DNA of 64,000 nucleotides from Ornatilinea sp. (GCA_018433975.1 JAHDQE010000014.1:62001-126000), one strand, 5' to 3'. Shown: positions 37,172-46,633, counted from the first letter of the stretch. Notes: generated from the letters alone by a model not told the origin. Numbers and translations: made by a program.

Positions 37172-38866
37172 ATGAAGATAACCAGGCCTGTTCGAGATTT
37201 TCAACGTTTGCGTGAAGTCCAGGGCGTCTTGCTGCGGTATGGTTTTGATATCCTGCTTGACCAGAAAGACATCCGGGAGATCCGCCAGACTTTGCAGAAC
37301 AAGTTTAATCTCTCACTCGGAGAATTGAATGGGAAGACCGTCCCCGAGCGGGCCCGTTTAATGCTCGAAGAACTCGGACCCACCTATGTTAAATTGGGCC
37401 AGATCATATCCAGCAGAACCGATATCCTGCCCGAAGCATGGTCTAAAGAACTTGCCAAACTTCAGGATGAAGTTCCTCCTTTTCCTTTGGAACAGGTTCA
37501 CCAGATCTTTATGCAGGAATTTGGAAAACCGCCGGAGGAAATCTTCTTTAACTTCAACCCCCAACCCATTGCAGCAGCCTCAATTGGGCAGGTGCACCGC
37601 GCCACATTAATGGATTTGAGTCCGGTGGTGGTAAAAGTCCAGCGCCCCGGCATCAAAGAATTGGTAGCTTCCGATTTTGAAATTATGCGGGAGATCGCCC
37701 GTCAGATTGAAGCCAGAACCAATTGGGGAAAACAACTCAATGTTGTTTCCTTGCTCAATGAGTTTGATGAAGTCCTCAAAGAAGAAATGGATTACCTCAA
37801 TGAAGGACATAACGCCGATCGTCTGGCCGCAAACATGGCGGACGAAAAGGATGTTCATGTGCCCGAAGTTTATTGGGATTTCACTTCAGCCAGAATACTG
37901 ACTCTGGAAGAAATTCGGGGTGTCAAGATCAATAACCTCGAAAAACTGGACGAAGCCGGTATAGACCGTTCCAAACTGGCCCGGACCTTTATCCACAGCA
38001 TCTTTAAACAGGTCATGATCGACGGCTTTTTCCATGCCGATCCCCATCCCGGTAATCTCCTGATCAACCTGGAAGATCAATCGTTGAACTACATCGATCT
38101 GGGAATGATGGGCAGGATCATTCCCGAATACCGGGCGCTGCTCAGCGAAGTCCTCCAGGCGATCATTCAAAATGACAGCCGGGAAACGGTGCGTCTGTTG
38201 TTGATCCTCGGGGAACCGTTTGGAGAGGTCAATGAACTTCAGCTCCAGCGAGCCATTGATCAGCTCATCGGTAAATACTTGAACGCATCCCTGGAACAGA
38301 TTTCCCTGGCAAAAGTGCTGACGGAATTATTACGCTTATTGAATCAACAGAAAATTCGCTTGCCCGCAGATCTGGCTTCAGCCATTAAACCCCTCATTCA
38401 GGGAGAAGGGGTTGCATACGATCTGGACCCCAATATTAAGATTATTGAAATCGCCAGATCCGTTGCCCGGCAGGTTATGCTGAACCAGATGCAGCCCAAA
38501 GAAATCACCAAATCGGTCCTCAAAACCCTCCGTGAGACCAACCGCTTCGCAAAAATGCTGCCCGGCACCATTGAGTCGATCCTTAAACAGATCGATGAGG
38601 GTTCCCTGCGCTTCCGGCTGGAGTTTTCCGAACTATCCAGTCAGATCCTCCACCTGGAAACGATTGCCAACCGCATGACGGTGGGGCTGGCGCTGGCAGG
38701 CATGGTAATTGGGTCCGCCATTGCCATGAGCATCTCCCCTCAGGGAAGCTGGCAATTTATTCCCGTCCTGGGCATTATCGGGTTCATCGGCTCCATGGCT
38801 CTGGCATTTATTCTGGTATGGACCGTAATCTGGGATATTCTGACCACCGGACGAAGAAAAAAATAA
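37172..38866 (+). CDS. UbiB/ABC1/AarF-family atypical kinase
   Basis: 564 residues. The N-terminal part has the family's Lys-rich and Gln motifs, with LGPTYVKLGQIISSRTDILP (shown at its limit) near residue 70. The Ala-rich nucleotide loop is PIAAASIGQVHRA. The catalytic motifs are HADPHPGNLLI and YIDLGMMG (metal-binding Asp). Two C-terminal membrane helices follow (about 500-555). Members support isoprenoid quinone synthesis or lipid homeostasis by ATPase activity. It lies 69 bp after the phosphoesterase gene on the same strand and may be co-transcribed. Confidence 0.92.
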   Translation: MKITRPVRDFQRLREVQGVLLRYGFDILLDQKDIREIRQTLQNKFNLSLGELNGKTVPERARLMLEELGPTYVKLGQIISSRTDILPEAWSKELAKLQDEVPPFPLEQVHQIFMQEFGKPPEEIFFNFNPQPIAAASIGQVHRATLMDLSPVVVKVQRPGIKELVASDFEIMREIARQIEARTNWGKQLNVVSLLNEFDEVLKEEMDYLNEGHNADRLAANMADEKDVHVPEVYWDFTSARILTLEEIRGVKINNLEKLDEAGIDRSKLARTFIHSIFKQVMIDGFFHADPHPGNLLINLEDQSLNYIDLGMMGRIIPEYRALLSEVLQAIIQNDSRETVRLLLILGEPFGEVNELQLQRAIDQLIGKYLNASLEQISLAKVLTELLRLLNQQKIRLPADLASAIKPLIQGEGVAYDLDPNIKIIEIARSVARQVMLNQMQPKEITKSVLKTLRETNRFAKMLPGTIESILKQIDEGSLRFRLEFSELSSQILHLETIANRMTVGLALAGMVIGSAIAMSISPQGSWQFIPVLGIIGFIGSMALAFILVWTVIWDILTTGRRKK

Positions 38867-38898
38867 CAGCCCCTTTTGAAAACTTTTTCAGGGGCTGT
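38866..38898. terminator. Bidirectional terminator between convergent genes
   Basis: ACAGCCCC (38866-38873) pairs with GGGGCTGT (38891-38898). An inner TGAAAA/TTTTCA stem (38877-38882 with 38885-38890) extends it. It begins at the last base of the kinase stop codon and sits before the end of the minus-strand dehydrogenase gene. Confidence 0.75.
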
Positions 38899-38921
38899 CC
38901 GGTTTCATTGACGATGCGGGT

Positions 38922-39812
38922 TTATTCTTCCAGTAATTTCGTACCGGAAAGTCTCTCAAAAATCTCCAGTACTGCCGAGTTATCCAGTTCCCCCAGCCCC
39001 ATCTCAACCATGGAATTATACAACTGGGTGTGCAGCGCTGCCACCGGCACCGGAGCGCCGTATTCACGCGCTGTTTCCACCACAATGTTCAGGTCTTTGG
39101 CCTGCATATAGGATTTGAAACCGGGATTGCGGTTTCCGGCAAACAGGCGGTCCGGTTTCACATCCAGAGTCCAGCATTGGGCAGCACCGCCCTTAATGGC
39201 AGCCACCACTTTCTCCGGGTCCGCTCCGGCCTTTTTCGCCAGGATAAGGAGTTCACCCATTGCCACCATCTGGGCCGCGACCATCACCTGATTTGCGGCT
39301 TTCGCAATCTGTCCGGCGCCCGAATCGCCTACCAGCGTGATCTTTTTTCCAATTGCATCCAGAATCGGGCGAACTTCTTCAAGCGCGCTTTCGGGGCCTC
39401 CGATCATAATTGCCAGGGTGCCGTTTTGCGCGCCAATATCTCCGCCGCTGACAGGAGCATCCAGGCAGCGCACGCCCTTTTTACCCAATGCTGCTGCAAT
39501 CTTACGTGCTGTAGCGGGTTTAATGGTTGAGTTATCTACAAAAATCAACCCTTCATGCGCGCCCTCAAGAATACCGTTCGGACCCAGTACAACTTCTTCA
39601 ACATCCGGTGAATCGGGCAGGTTTGTAAATACCACATCTACTTTTGAAGCCACTTCCGCGGGAGTAAAGGCTTCTTCCGCACCTTCAGCCACCAGTTCCT
39701 GCACTTTTCCACGGCTGCGATTGTGAACGACAATGGGGAAACCGGCTTTTAAGATGTTGCGCGCCATGGGTTTACCCATCAATCCAAGGCCAATATAACC
39801 AACCCTTTTCAT
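38922..39812 (-). CDS. 3-hydroxyisobutyrate / tartronate semialdehyde reductase family dehydrogenase
   Basis: 296 residues of the beta-hydroxyacid dehydrogenase family. The NAD(P)-binding start is VGYIGLGLMGKPMARNIL. The substrate motif is DAPVSGGDIGAQNGTL, and the catalytic Lys lies in GAGQIAKAANQVMV. The length is normal for the family. It reduces semialdehydes such as succinic, glyoxylic or tartronic semialdehyde, or oxidises 3-hydroxyisobutyrate. Sequence alone does not decide which. RBS AAAGGAGAG precedes the ATG. Confidence 0.9.
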   Translation of the reverse strand: MKRVGYIGLGLMGKPMARNILKAGFPIVVHNRSRGKVQELVAEGAEEAFTPAEVASKVDVVFTNLPDSPDVEEVVLGPNGILEGAHEGLIFVDNSTIKPATARKIAAALGKKGVRCLDAPVSGGDIGAQNGTLAIMIGGPESALEEVRPILDAIGKKITLVGDSGAGQIAKAANQVMVAAQMVAMGELLILAKKAGADPEKVVAAIKGGAAQCWTLDVKPDRLFAGNRNPGFKSYMQAKDLNIVVETAREYGAPVPVAALHTQLYNSMVEMGLGELDNSAVLEIFERLSGTKLLEE

Positions 39813-39880
39813 AATCTCTCCTTTGTATTTATAAAAGTGAACCTTCTTTTAATTTATTGTACCAAGAACAATCCATTTTT

Positions 39881-40804
39881 TCATTTATGCGCTTCAATAA
39901 GCGTCTTCCCTGTTGCGGGCCGCTCCTTGACCAGGAGCACCAGTACTAGCGCAAAGACAATGATCAATAAGCCAATGACTTCCACAACGGTATATTTCAC
40001 GTTCGAAAGAAAGAGCCGTGAAAACAACGCGGAAAACAGCGGTGTGCTGGCAATAAACACATTGACCGTTGTAGCCGGTACATTCCTGACACCATAGAAA
40101 AACAGCGTGAACAACCCTCCATAACCGAGGGCTCCTAAAAGCAGCAGCGAAAGTCCCGACCGCCAGGAGAAATCCACGGCCGACGCGGGGAGAATAAAAA
40201 ACGAGAGCAGACCCAAAAACAGGAAGCGGGCAGCGACAATTTTCTCGGGAATAATGTTTTGAGACAACAAACTTTTTACAAACATCAGGGAAATGGCATA
40301 AGACACGGCCGACACCGCCGCGGCGGCCACACCGGCCCAGCCAAAGGTAAGTTCCGAGAGACTGTTGGCATAAAAGACAAAAAAGCCAATCAGCGCGACC
40401 GAAGTGGATACCACAATCTTTCTGGAAACCACTTCCCGTAAAATGACGAAAGCCAGAAGAGAAAGGCTCACCGGATAAACGATCACCTGCACCAGTTTGT
40501 AAGGTAACGGGCCAATCTGGTCAATTGCGACGTTGCAAAAATGCACTGCCAACGCGGTGGAAATACTGAGAGCGCCCATCTGGACCAGCACTTGGGTGGA
40601 CCATTTTTCCTTTTCAGCCGCTTTCTTATACCGTTGTTTTCCCACCAGGAAAAACAGGGTTACACTTAAAACAGCAATCAGCGCCGTCACGGAGGAAACA
40701 ACTGCGGGAGAGTAAGTTTCTAAAATTAATTTTGTAGTTACTTCACGAATCGCACCGCCGCTGTAAAACACAAACAATATCCAATAACTCCAACGATTTT
40801 TCAT
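39881..40804 (-). CDS. EamA-family (DMT) transporter
   Basis: 307 residues with about ten membrane helices in two EamA repeats (about 1-140 and 155-295). Typical features are LPYKLVQVIVYPVSLSLLAF ending the first repeat and NVPATTVNVFIASTPLFSAL in the second. Substrates of the family include amino acids and metabolites; none can be assigned. It lies 68 bp from the dehydrogenase gene on the same strand and could share a transcript. Confidence 0.88.
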   Translation of the reverse strand: MKNRWSYWILFVFYSGGAIREVTTKLILETYSPAVVSSVTALIAVLSVTLFFLVGKQRYKKAAEKEKWSTQVLVQMGALSISTALAVHFCNVAIDQIGPLPYKLVQVIVYPVSLSLLAFVILREVVSRKIVVSTSVALIGFFVFYANSLSELTFGWAGVAAAAVSAVSYAISLMFVKSLLSQNIIPEKIVAARFLFLGLLSFFILPASAVDFSWRSGLSLLLLGALGYGGLFTLFFYGVRNVPATTVNVFIASTPLFSALFSRLFLSNVKYTVVEVIGLLIIVFALVLVLLVKERPATGKTLIEAHK

Positions 40805-40921
40805 TCAAACTACCTTTAACAAAGATATTTCCAGCAACACTTCAGAAGTCCGCGGACTCCGCAACACTATTCTAACCGCATAGACAACATGTTACAATCA
40901 ATCAAAAGGACAGAAAAGGAT

Positions 40922-42643
40922 ATGGAACGAAGAGTCCCCAGCACCGCATCGGAAGAAATTCAACTTTATCTGCAAACCGTTTATTCCCTGCTGCGTTCAA
41001 CCACGGAAGTTAAAATCCGTACGTTGGAAGAGATTCATGCAGCCATGAATTCATCACTGCATCCGGACGCTCGTAAAACCTCTCCCGATATCTCGGCACT
41101 GGTTTACACCCTGTTACGGCTTCCCGATTGTATGCCCCACGTAAAACACGTTGTTCTGGGGCAAAGCGCCTCCGTTTACCAGAATTATGGCTACGGAAAC
41201 GTCGAAAAATGGGAAGAAGTCAGCGCCAGGGCCAGAAGAAGAAGGACTTATTTTGACCGCAAAGATACCCTGGCCTGCTTCATTGCCAGCCGGTCGGATA
41301 TTGAAGACGTCGTCCCAATGCTGACCGCATATCAAATCGAATGGAACAAGCTCCACATCCTGCTGCAGACGGTTTACGATTCGATCCCGTGGGATGAGCT
41401 TACCGAAGGCACCGCGGCCTTCGATCAGCTGGCTGAAGATCTGGAGATGCAGCCGGAAGACCTGGCCCGGCTGAAATTGATTTGGGGAAACGAGTTCATT
41501 TCCTCTCTGAAGCAAATCGCAAAACATAAATGCAAATTGCAAATCCGCCTGCTGGGCGGGTCCCTGACGGAATACTGGCGGGTCACCCGTAACTGGCTGG
41601 ATAATGTCACCCAATACTGTCCGGAACTGCACACGCGCCCCATTTATTTCATTTCAAGCAACCCCCACAGTCTGGTGAACCTGATTACCGGCTTCGCCCT
41701 TCAGCATCAAGAAGAGTTGGTTCACTACATCCGGCAGGCCGAAAACGCGGAGCTTCTGGAGGAATGGCAAAATATCCAGACCGAATCCGTCCCCTCCAGC
41801 CAGAATAATTTCCTGTATTATGTCTTTAAGAAATATGTTCAGAGCAAAGCCGGAAAGCATTTGCTGAAAGAACAAAGCAAGTTTGAACGGCAGCACGGTA
41901 TCACCCGGGTTCCCAGCAGCAAGACGGCGTTTGATGTGGAAGCCCAGATCATTGATCTCTCCAAGATTGACCTGAGTACCGTGGATCCAAGGCTATGCGA
42001 AGGAAGCTGGGACTTCCTCAAGAAAACGGATGCCCTGCTCCTCAACATCGACTACCCACTGGGACTGTCCGCCTACAACATTCTCGCCAAAGCCGCGGAG
42101 CACCTCGGCCCCATTCAGGGCATCTACATCATGGGGAAAGCCGCTTCATTGAACGGCGTGCATGGAGATGTCATCATCCCCACCGTGGTATACGACGAGC
42201 ATTCTCAAAACACCTATATGTTCCGCAATGCGCTCAAAGCTAATGATGTCGCCCCCTACCTGGTATATGGAACCGTATTGGACAATCAAAAGGCCGTGAC
42301 CGTTCTGGGAACGTTTCTGCAAAACGCCCGCGTGATGGACGTGATCTACAAAGAGAGCTACACGGATATCGAAATGGAAGCCGGCCCTTATCTCTCGGCG
42401 ATCTACGAAATGTACCGCCCCAAACGCCATCCCACCGATGAAATTGTCAGCCTGCACCGCCTGCCTTTTGATCTGGGCGTACTCCATTACGCTTCCGACA
42501 CCCCGATGAGCAAGGGCAAGAACCTTGGAGCGGGCTCCCTTTCCTACTTCGGCATGGATTCTACCTATGCCAGCTCCCTGGCCGTCCTTAAACGCATCTT
42601 CCATGTAGAGCGCGAGCGGACCGCCTCCCTTTCTAAAGAGTAA
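40922..42643 (+). CDS. Large uncharacterised protein, C-terminus nucleoside-phosphorylase-like
   Basis: About 573 residues from ATG 40922, which has AAGGA 11 nt upstream; an ATG at 40889 lacks a ribosome site. The N-terminal 360 residues are helical, with no family I can name firmly (possibly DUF6909). The C-terminal 200 residues contain IMGKAASLNGVHGDVIIP, YDEHSQNTY and ESYTDIEMEAGPYLSA. These phrases recall purine nucleoside phosphorylase/nucleosidase folds, including the Met-Glu substrate motif. It has no signal peptide. Function unknown; nucleotide or nucleoside handling is a tentative inference. Confidence 0.7.
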   Translation: MERRVPSTASEEIQLYLQTVYSLLRSTTEVKIRTLEEIHAAMNSSLHPDARKTSPDISALVYTLLRLPDCMPHVKHVVLGQSASVYQNYGYGNVEKWEEVSARARRRRTYFDRKDTLACFIASRSDIEDVVPMLTAYQIEWNKLHILLQTVYDSIPWDELTEGTAAFDQLAEDLEMQPEDLARLKLIWGNEFISSLKQIAKHKCKLQIRLLGGSLTEYWRVTRNWLDNVTQYCPELHTRPIYFISSNPHSLVNLITGFALQHQEELVHYIRQAENAELLEEWQNIQTESVPSSQNNFLYYVFKKYVQSKAGKHLLKEQSKFERQHGITRVPSSKTAFDVEAQIIDLSKIDLSTVDPRLCEGSWDFLKKTDALLLNIDYPLGLSAYNILAKAAEHLGPIQGIYIMGKAASLNGVHGDVIIPTVVYDEHSQNTYMFRNALKANDVAPYLVYGTVLDNQKAVTVLGTFLQNARVMDVIYKESYTDIEMEAGPYLSAIYEMYRPKRHPTDEIVSLHRLPFDLGVLHYASDTPMSKGKNLGAGSLSYFGMDSTYASSLAVLKRIFHVERERTASLSKE

Positions 42644-42659
42644 AACCCATTAAAATCCA

Positions 42660-42684
42660 AACCGGCACGGAGACCGTGCCGGTT
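42660..42684 (+). terminator. Terminator stem-loop after the 40.9-kb gene
   Basis: Perfect 11-bp arms (42660-42670, 42674-42684), GC-rich core, 3-nt loop, 16 bp after the stop, followed by TATGCTTT. Confidence 0.75.
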
Positions 42685-42698
42685 TATGCTTTAAAACC

Positions 42699-42800
42699 CG
42701 CCCCTCCCACAGGTAGGATGGGTGAAGTACACGTAGGGTGGGTGCAGCGCAGCGAAACCCACCAAAAAAGCCTTGTAAGGTGGGCCAAGCCGGAAAGATC
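42699..42800. repeat. REP-like repeat cluster with GTAG boxes
   Basis: The core unit GTAGGGTGGGT starts at 42733. Its GGTGGGT (42737-42743) pairs with ACCCACC (42757-42763) across a GCAGCGCAGCG loop. A degenerate copy (GTAGGATGGGT) lies just before it near 42713, and another fragment (GTAAGGTGGG) after it near 42775. A GTAG tetranucleotide followed by a hairpin is the hallmark of REP elements mobilised by RAYT transposases. No RAYT gene is in the window. Confidence 0.6.
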
Positions 42801-42825
42801 CGTTTGCCGACTGCATCCGGATCAT

Positions 42826-42855
42826 AAAAAAACCGGCACATAAAAACGTGCCGGT
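42826..42855 (-). terminator. Intrinsic terminator of valS
   Basis: On the minus strand, GTGCCGGT-type 8-bp arms (42848-42855 with 42832-42839) enclose an 8-nt loop and are followed by seven T residues (complement of 42826-42832). It lies just past the valS stop. Confidence 0.85.
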
Positions 42856-42877
42856 CTTCGGTGTTGATCTGCAAGCC

Positions 42878-45586
42878 TTAATTTTTCAGCAATTCAAGCT
42901 GCTCTTCAAGCTTTGCTGCCGTCTCTTCATAAGTCGCCAATTTCTGGCGTTCTTTTTCCACCACGGCGGGCGGAGCCTTTTGCGCAAAGGGGCTGGAAAG
43001 CAAATCCTTCAAGCGCTTGATCTGGCTCTTTGCTTCGGCCAGTTCTTTCTCCAGCCGTTCCCGTTCGGCATCTTTATCCACTAGGTCTTCCAGAGGAAGA
43101 TAAATCTCGATGCCGGAAACCACCAGAGAAACCTGGTCCTGCGGCTTCTCTTCCAGCGTCTCACGGATTTCAACCTGAGCTTCATCCAGATACGTCAGCG
43201 CCGCGATAGAACGCTTCTGCGCCTGGATCATGCCAATTTTATCGCCCGCGACGATCAATGCAGGGATCTTCTTCCCGGGCGTCACCTTCTTTTCGGCGCG
43301 CACGTTCCGGACGGCCCGCACCAAATCCATGAACAGCGAGAAATCTGCCACTTTTTCGGCTTCCCAGCCTTCTTCCGGGCGGGGCTCCGGCCAGCGGGCA
43401 ACGATCAGAGCATCTTCCCAGCCGCCCTCGGGTGTCAGGCGGTCGGAATAGTCCTGAGCAGCCTGTTTGAGATGGCCCCAGAGCTCCTCGGTGACAAACG
43501 GGGTAAAGGGATGCAGCAGCCGCAAACAGGTATCCAGCACCTTCACCAGGGTGTATGCCGTATAGAATGCCCGGTCTCCACTTTCTGCAAGCTGAAGTTT
43601 TGAAATCTCAAGGTACCAGTCCGCAAATTCGCTCCAGAAGAAATCGTAAATCTGGCGGCCGGCTTCTCCATATTGATACGATTGGAAGAGCCGTTCCACA
43701 TCGCGCACAAGGGTCTGCAGGCGGGCCCAAATCCAGGAATCCGCCGGTGTCCACTCCGGTTTGGCTTCGGGTTCCGATGGAGCCTTATCCAGTGTGCCGA
43801 TCACATAACGGCCGGCGTTCCAGATCTTGTTGGCGAAATTCCGGTTTCCTTCCACCTTCTTGGTGCTTAAATTCATATCCTTGCCCGGTGTTGAGCCGAC
43901 CAGCAGGGTGAACCGCAGTGCGTCGGTCCCCATTTCATCCATGACTTCCAGAGGATCGATCACGTTCCCCTTGGTCTTGCTCATCTTTTGACCGTGTTCA
44001 TCTCGGATCAAGCCGTGCAGATAGATCGTGTTGAACGGTTCTTTCCCGGTGAATTCAAGACCAAACATGATCATCCTCGCTACCCAGAAGAACAGAATGT
44101 CGTAACCGGTTTCCATCATCGAGGTTGGGTAGAAGTAATTCAAATCCGGGGTCTTTTCCGGCCAACCCAGGGTAGAGAACGGCCAGAGTCCGGAGGAGAA
44201 CCAGGTATCCAGCACATCCGACTCCTGGCGCAGCTTATCACAGTTGCAGGTCGGGCAGCTTGTGGGGTCTTCACGGGCAACGATCATCGCGCCGCAGTCA
44301 TCGCAGTACCACACCGGGATCTGGTGTCCCCACCACAATTGGCGGCTGATGCACCAATCCTGAATGTTTTCCAGCCAGTTGTAATAGACCCGAGTGAAAT
44401 GATCCGGGACGATCTGGATGCGGCCCTCGCGGACCGATTCCAGGGCGGCATCCGCCAGCGGTTTAATACTGATAAACCACTGGGTGGAGATCATCGGTTC
44501 AATGATCTCTCCGCCGCGCTGCGAGCGGGGCACCTTCAACTTATAGGGATCTTTCTTGATCACCAGCCCGGCTTCTTCCATATCGTGCCAGAGTTTCTTA
44601 CGGCAGTCAAAGCGGTCCATGCCCTGATACGGCCCGCCGTTCTCGTTGATTTTCGCGCTTTCGTCCAGCACGTTGATCATCTCCAGACCGTGGTTCTGCC
44701 CGATGAGGTAGTCATTGGGGTCATGCGCGGGTGTGATCTTCAATGCCGCGGTACCGAATTCCCGGTCCACATATTCATCCGCGATCACCGGGATTTCCCG
44801 GCCCAGGATCGGCACCACCACTTTACGGCCGACATATTTCCGGTAGCGTTCATCCTCCGGATGCACGGCCACTGCCGTATCTCCCAGGATGGTCTCTGGA
44901 CGGGTCGTAGCCACCGGGATGTAATCTTCCGCATCATCCGCCAGCATGTACTTGAAATAATACAGAAAGCCCGATTCCTCGGAATATTCCACTTCCAGAT
45001 CCGAGACCGCCGTGCGCAGTCCCGGAGACCAGTTGATCAACCGGGGCCCCTTGTAGATCAATCCCTTTTCGTATAAACGGACAAACGCTTCCCGGACGGC
45101 CCGTGACAGGCCTTCATCGAGGGTAAACCGTTCCCGGTCCCAGTCACAGGAAGCTCCCAGACGGCGGATCTGCTGGGTGATCAGCCCGCCGTATTTTTCC
45201 TTCCATTCCCATGTCCGGTTCACAAATTCTTCCCGGCCGATCTCTTCGCGCGAGGTCCCCTGTTCCACAAGAGATCGTTCCACCAGCAGCTGCGTCGCGA
45301 TTCCGGCATGGTCCGTTCCGGGCACCCACAAAGCCGGGATCCCTTTCATCCGGTGATAACGGATCATCAGGTCTTCCATCGAAACAAACATGGCATGACC
45401 CAGATGAAGTTTCCCGGTTACGTTCGGCGGCGGAATTGAAATCACAAACGGCTTTTTTGTCGGATCAAAATCCGGTGATTCGGGATCATTCTCCGGTTTA
45501 AAGTAACCGGTTTTCTCCCACCATTCATACAGCCGTTGTTCTGTATCTGCAAAATCATACGTCTTTGGCAAATTCACCTGAGACAT
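42878..45586 (-). CDS. valS: Valine--tRNA ligase
   Basis: 902 residues, the usual bacterial ValRS length. It charges tRNA-Val with valine. The class I HIGH motif appears in PPPNVTGKLHLGHAMF and the KMSKS loop as GQKMSKTKGNVIDP. The editing domain lies between them. A Zn-ribbon-like CDDCG...CPTC insertion is present around residues 425-445. The C-terminal coiled coil (about 835-900) is the ValRS tRNA-binding arm. RBS TGGAGG precedes the ATG. Expression is controlled by the T-box leader immediately upstream. Confidence 0.97.
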   Translation of the reverse strand: MSQVNLPKTYDFADTEQRLYEWWEKTGYFKPENDPESPDFDPTKKPFVISIPPPNVTGKLHLGHAMFVSMEDLMIRYHRMKGIPALWVPGTDHAGIATQLLVERSLVEQGTSREEIGREEFVNRTWEWKEKYGGLITQQIRRLGASCDWDRERFTLDEGLSRAVREAFVRLYEKGLIYKGPRLINWSPGLRTAVSDLEVEYSEESGFLYYFKYMLADDAEDYIPVATTRPETILGDTAVAVHPEDERYRKYVGRKVVVPILGREIPVIADEYVDREFGTAALKITPAHDPNDYLIGQNHGLEMINVLDESAKINENGGPYQGMDRFDCRKKLWHDMEEAGLVIKKDPYKLKVPRSQRGGEIIEPMISTQWFISIKPLADAALESVREGRIQIVPDHFTRVYYNWLENIQDWCISRQLWWGHQIPVWYCDDCGAMIVAREDPTSCPTCNCDKLRQESDVLDTWFSSGLWPFSTLGWPEKTPDLNYFYPTSMMETGYDILFFWVARMIMFGLEFTGKEPFNTIYLHGLIRDEHGQKMSKTKGNVIDPLEVMDEMGTDALRFTLLVGSTPGKDMNLSTKKVEGNRNFANKIWNAGRYVIGTLDKAPSEPEAKPEWTPADSWIWARLQTLVRDVERLFQSYQYGEAGRQIYDFFWSEFADWYLEISKLQLAESGDRAFYTAYTLVKVLDTCLRLLHPFTPFVTEELWGHLKQAAQDYSDRLTPEGGWEDALIVARWPEPRPEEGWEAEKVADFSLFMDLVRAVRNVRAEKKVTPGKKIPALIVAGDKIGMIQAQKRSIAALTYLDEAQVEIRETLEEKPQDQVSLVVSGIEIYLPLEDLVDKDAERERLEKELAEAKSQIKRLKDLLSSPFAQKAPPAVVEKERQKLATYEETAAKLEEQLELLKN

Positions 45587-45609
45587 CTATACCTCCAGAC
45601 CTCAACTTT

Positions 45610-45899
45610 AAAATAAAAATCTCTTCCATCCCAGAGGACGAAAGAGGAAATCTCCCGCGGTACCACCTCAATTCGCTGGCATTCTATGCCGGCGCGCTCA
45701 TTCCCTGACCAATCATCAAGGTTTCGCTGTAACGGGCTCACCCGTGTTGTTCTACACTCCGCAGGAACGCCGGATTTCTTCAACATTTCCACCAAACGAC
45801 TTCGGCCCGGTTTGCACTGTGGAGGCTCTCAACCCGTGGCGCTCCTTCTCTGTCAGTTCTCCTGCGGCCTACTACTTTTGGCAATTCAAATATAAAATT
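45610..45899 (-). promoter_or_regulatory. T-box riboswitch leader of valS
   Basis: Read on the minus strand, Stem I is closed by 45860-45867 pairing with 45759-45768 and has an AGAGA loop-E element (45847-45851). A GAA-GTC-G segment (45797-45803) places GUC, a valine codon, in the specifier position. The T-box core TGGTACCGCG is at 45656-45665. A competing terminator has 10-bp arms (45636-45645 with 45622-45631) followed by a T-rich tract (45610-45620). Uncharged tRNA-Val should favour the antiterminator and allow valS transcription. The specifier assignment is by eye. Confidence 0.92.
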
Positions 45900-45910
45900 T
45901 AGATGTGCTG

Positions 45911-45939
45911 ATTATACAAACAATCTGGAAAGGTGTCAA
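45911..45939 (-). promoter_or_regulatory. Consensus promoter for the valS leader
   Basis: On the minus strand, TTGACA (45934-45939) and TATAAT (45911-45916) are perfect consensus boxes spaced by 17 nt. Transcription should start near 45903, just before Stem I of the T-box. Confidence 0.88.
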
Positions 45940-46012
45940 TTCCGGAAAATGGTTGTAAAATTCATCAACATCCTGAACATAAACGATCTTGCTGCGAGGA
46001 AAGAGGACAGTT

Positions 46013-46633
46013 ATGACAAAATCACAGGGGCTGGTGTGGGCTCAAAAACTGCAAGCGATTGCCCAAAGCGGGCTGGCATATACTCAGAATCCGTTCGAAC
46101 GGGAGCGGTATGAGGCCGTCCGTAAAATCGCCGCCGAAATGATGGCCGACCAGACCGGCGTTGAGGCTTCCGTTTTGGAAAGTGTGTTTAGCGCAGAGGC
46201 CGGTTACGCAACACCCAAACTGGATGTCCGCGGAGTGGTCTTCCGGGATGGTAAAATTCTCCTTGTCCGCGAACTTGCGGATGGTGGCTGGACCTTGCCC
46301 GGCGGGTGGGTTGATGTAAGCGACACGCCCAGCGGTGCGGTGGAACGGGAGGTATGGGAAGAGACAGGGTACGAAGTAAAAGCCACGAAACTGCTGGCAC
46401 TTTATGACCGGGACCTGCATGGGCACACGCCCTATGTCTTTCACCTGTTCAAGATGTATTTTCTATGCGACCTCACCGGCGGAAAACCTACCGACAGCGT
46501 TGAAACCTCAGGCGCAGCATTTTTTGCCGAAGACGACATTCCACCCTTATCTCTTGGACGCACCACACCCGAAGTCCTGACCAGGTTATTCAATCACTAC
46601 CGCCATCCCGAATGGCAAGCAGATTTTGACTGA
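46013..46633 (+). CDS. Nudix hydrolase with N-terminal NUDIX_N-type domain
   Basis: 206 residues from ATG 46013 (AGAGG upstream). The first 65 residues are helical (AQKLQAIAQSGLAYTQNPFE), a pattern common in Nudix enzymes acting on ADP-ribose or other nucleotide sugars. The catalytic Nudix box is GGWVDVSDTPSGAVEREVWE followed by ETGYE, with all key Gly, Arg and Glu residues present. It hydrolyses nucleoside diphosphates linked to another group; the exact substrate is unknown. Confidence 0.9.
   Translation: MTKSQGLVWAQKLQAIAQSGLAYTQNPFERERYEAVRKIAAEMMADQTGVEASVLESVFSAEAGYATPKLDVRGVVFRDGKILLVRELADGGWTLPGGWVDVSDTPSGAVEREVWEETGYEVKATKLLALYDRDLHGHTPYVFHLFKMYFLCDLTGGKPTDSVETSGAAFFAEDDIPPLSLGRTTPEVLTRLFNHYRHPEWQADFD

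Noticed and set aside
43988-45076. Long open frame of 362 codons on the plus strand across valS
   Set aside because: It lies wholly antisense to valS, has no ribosome site and its composition (many His, Gln, Phe) is that of a shadow frame.
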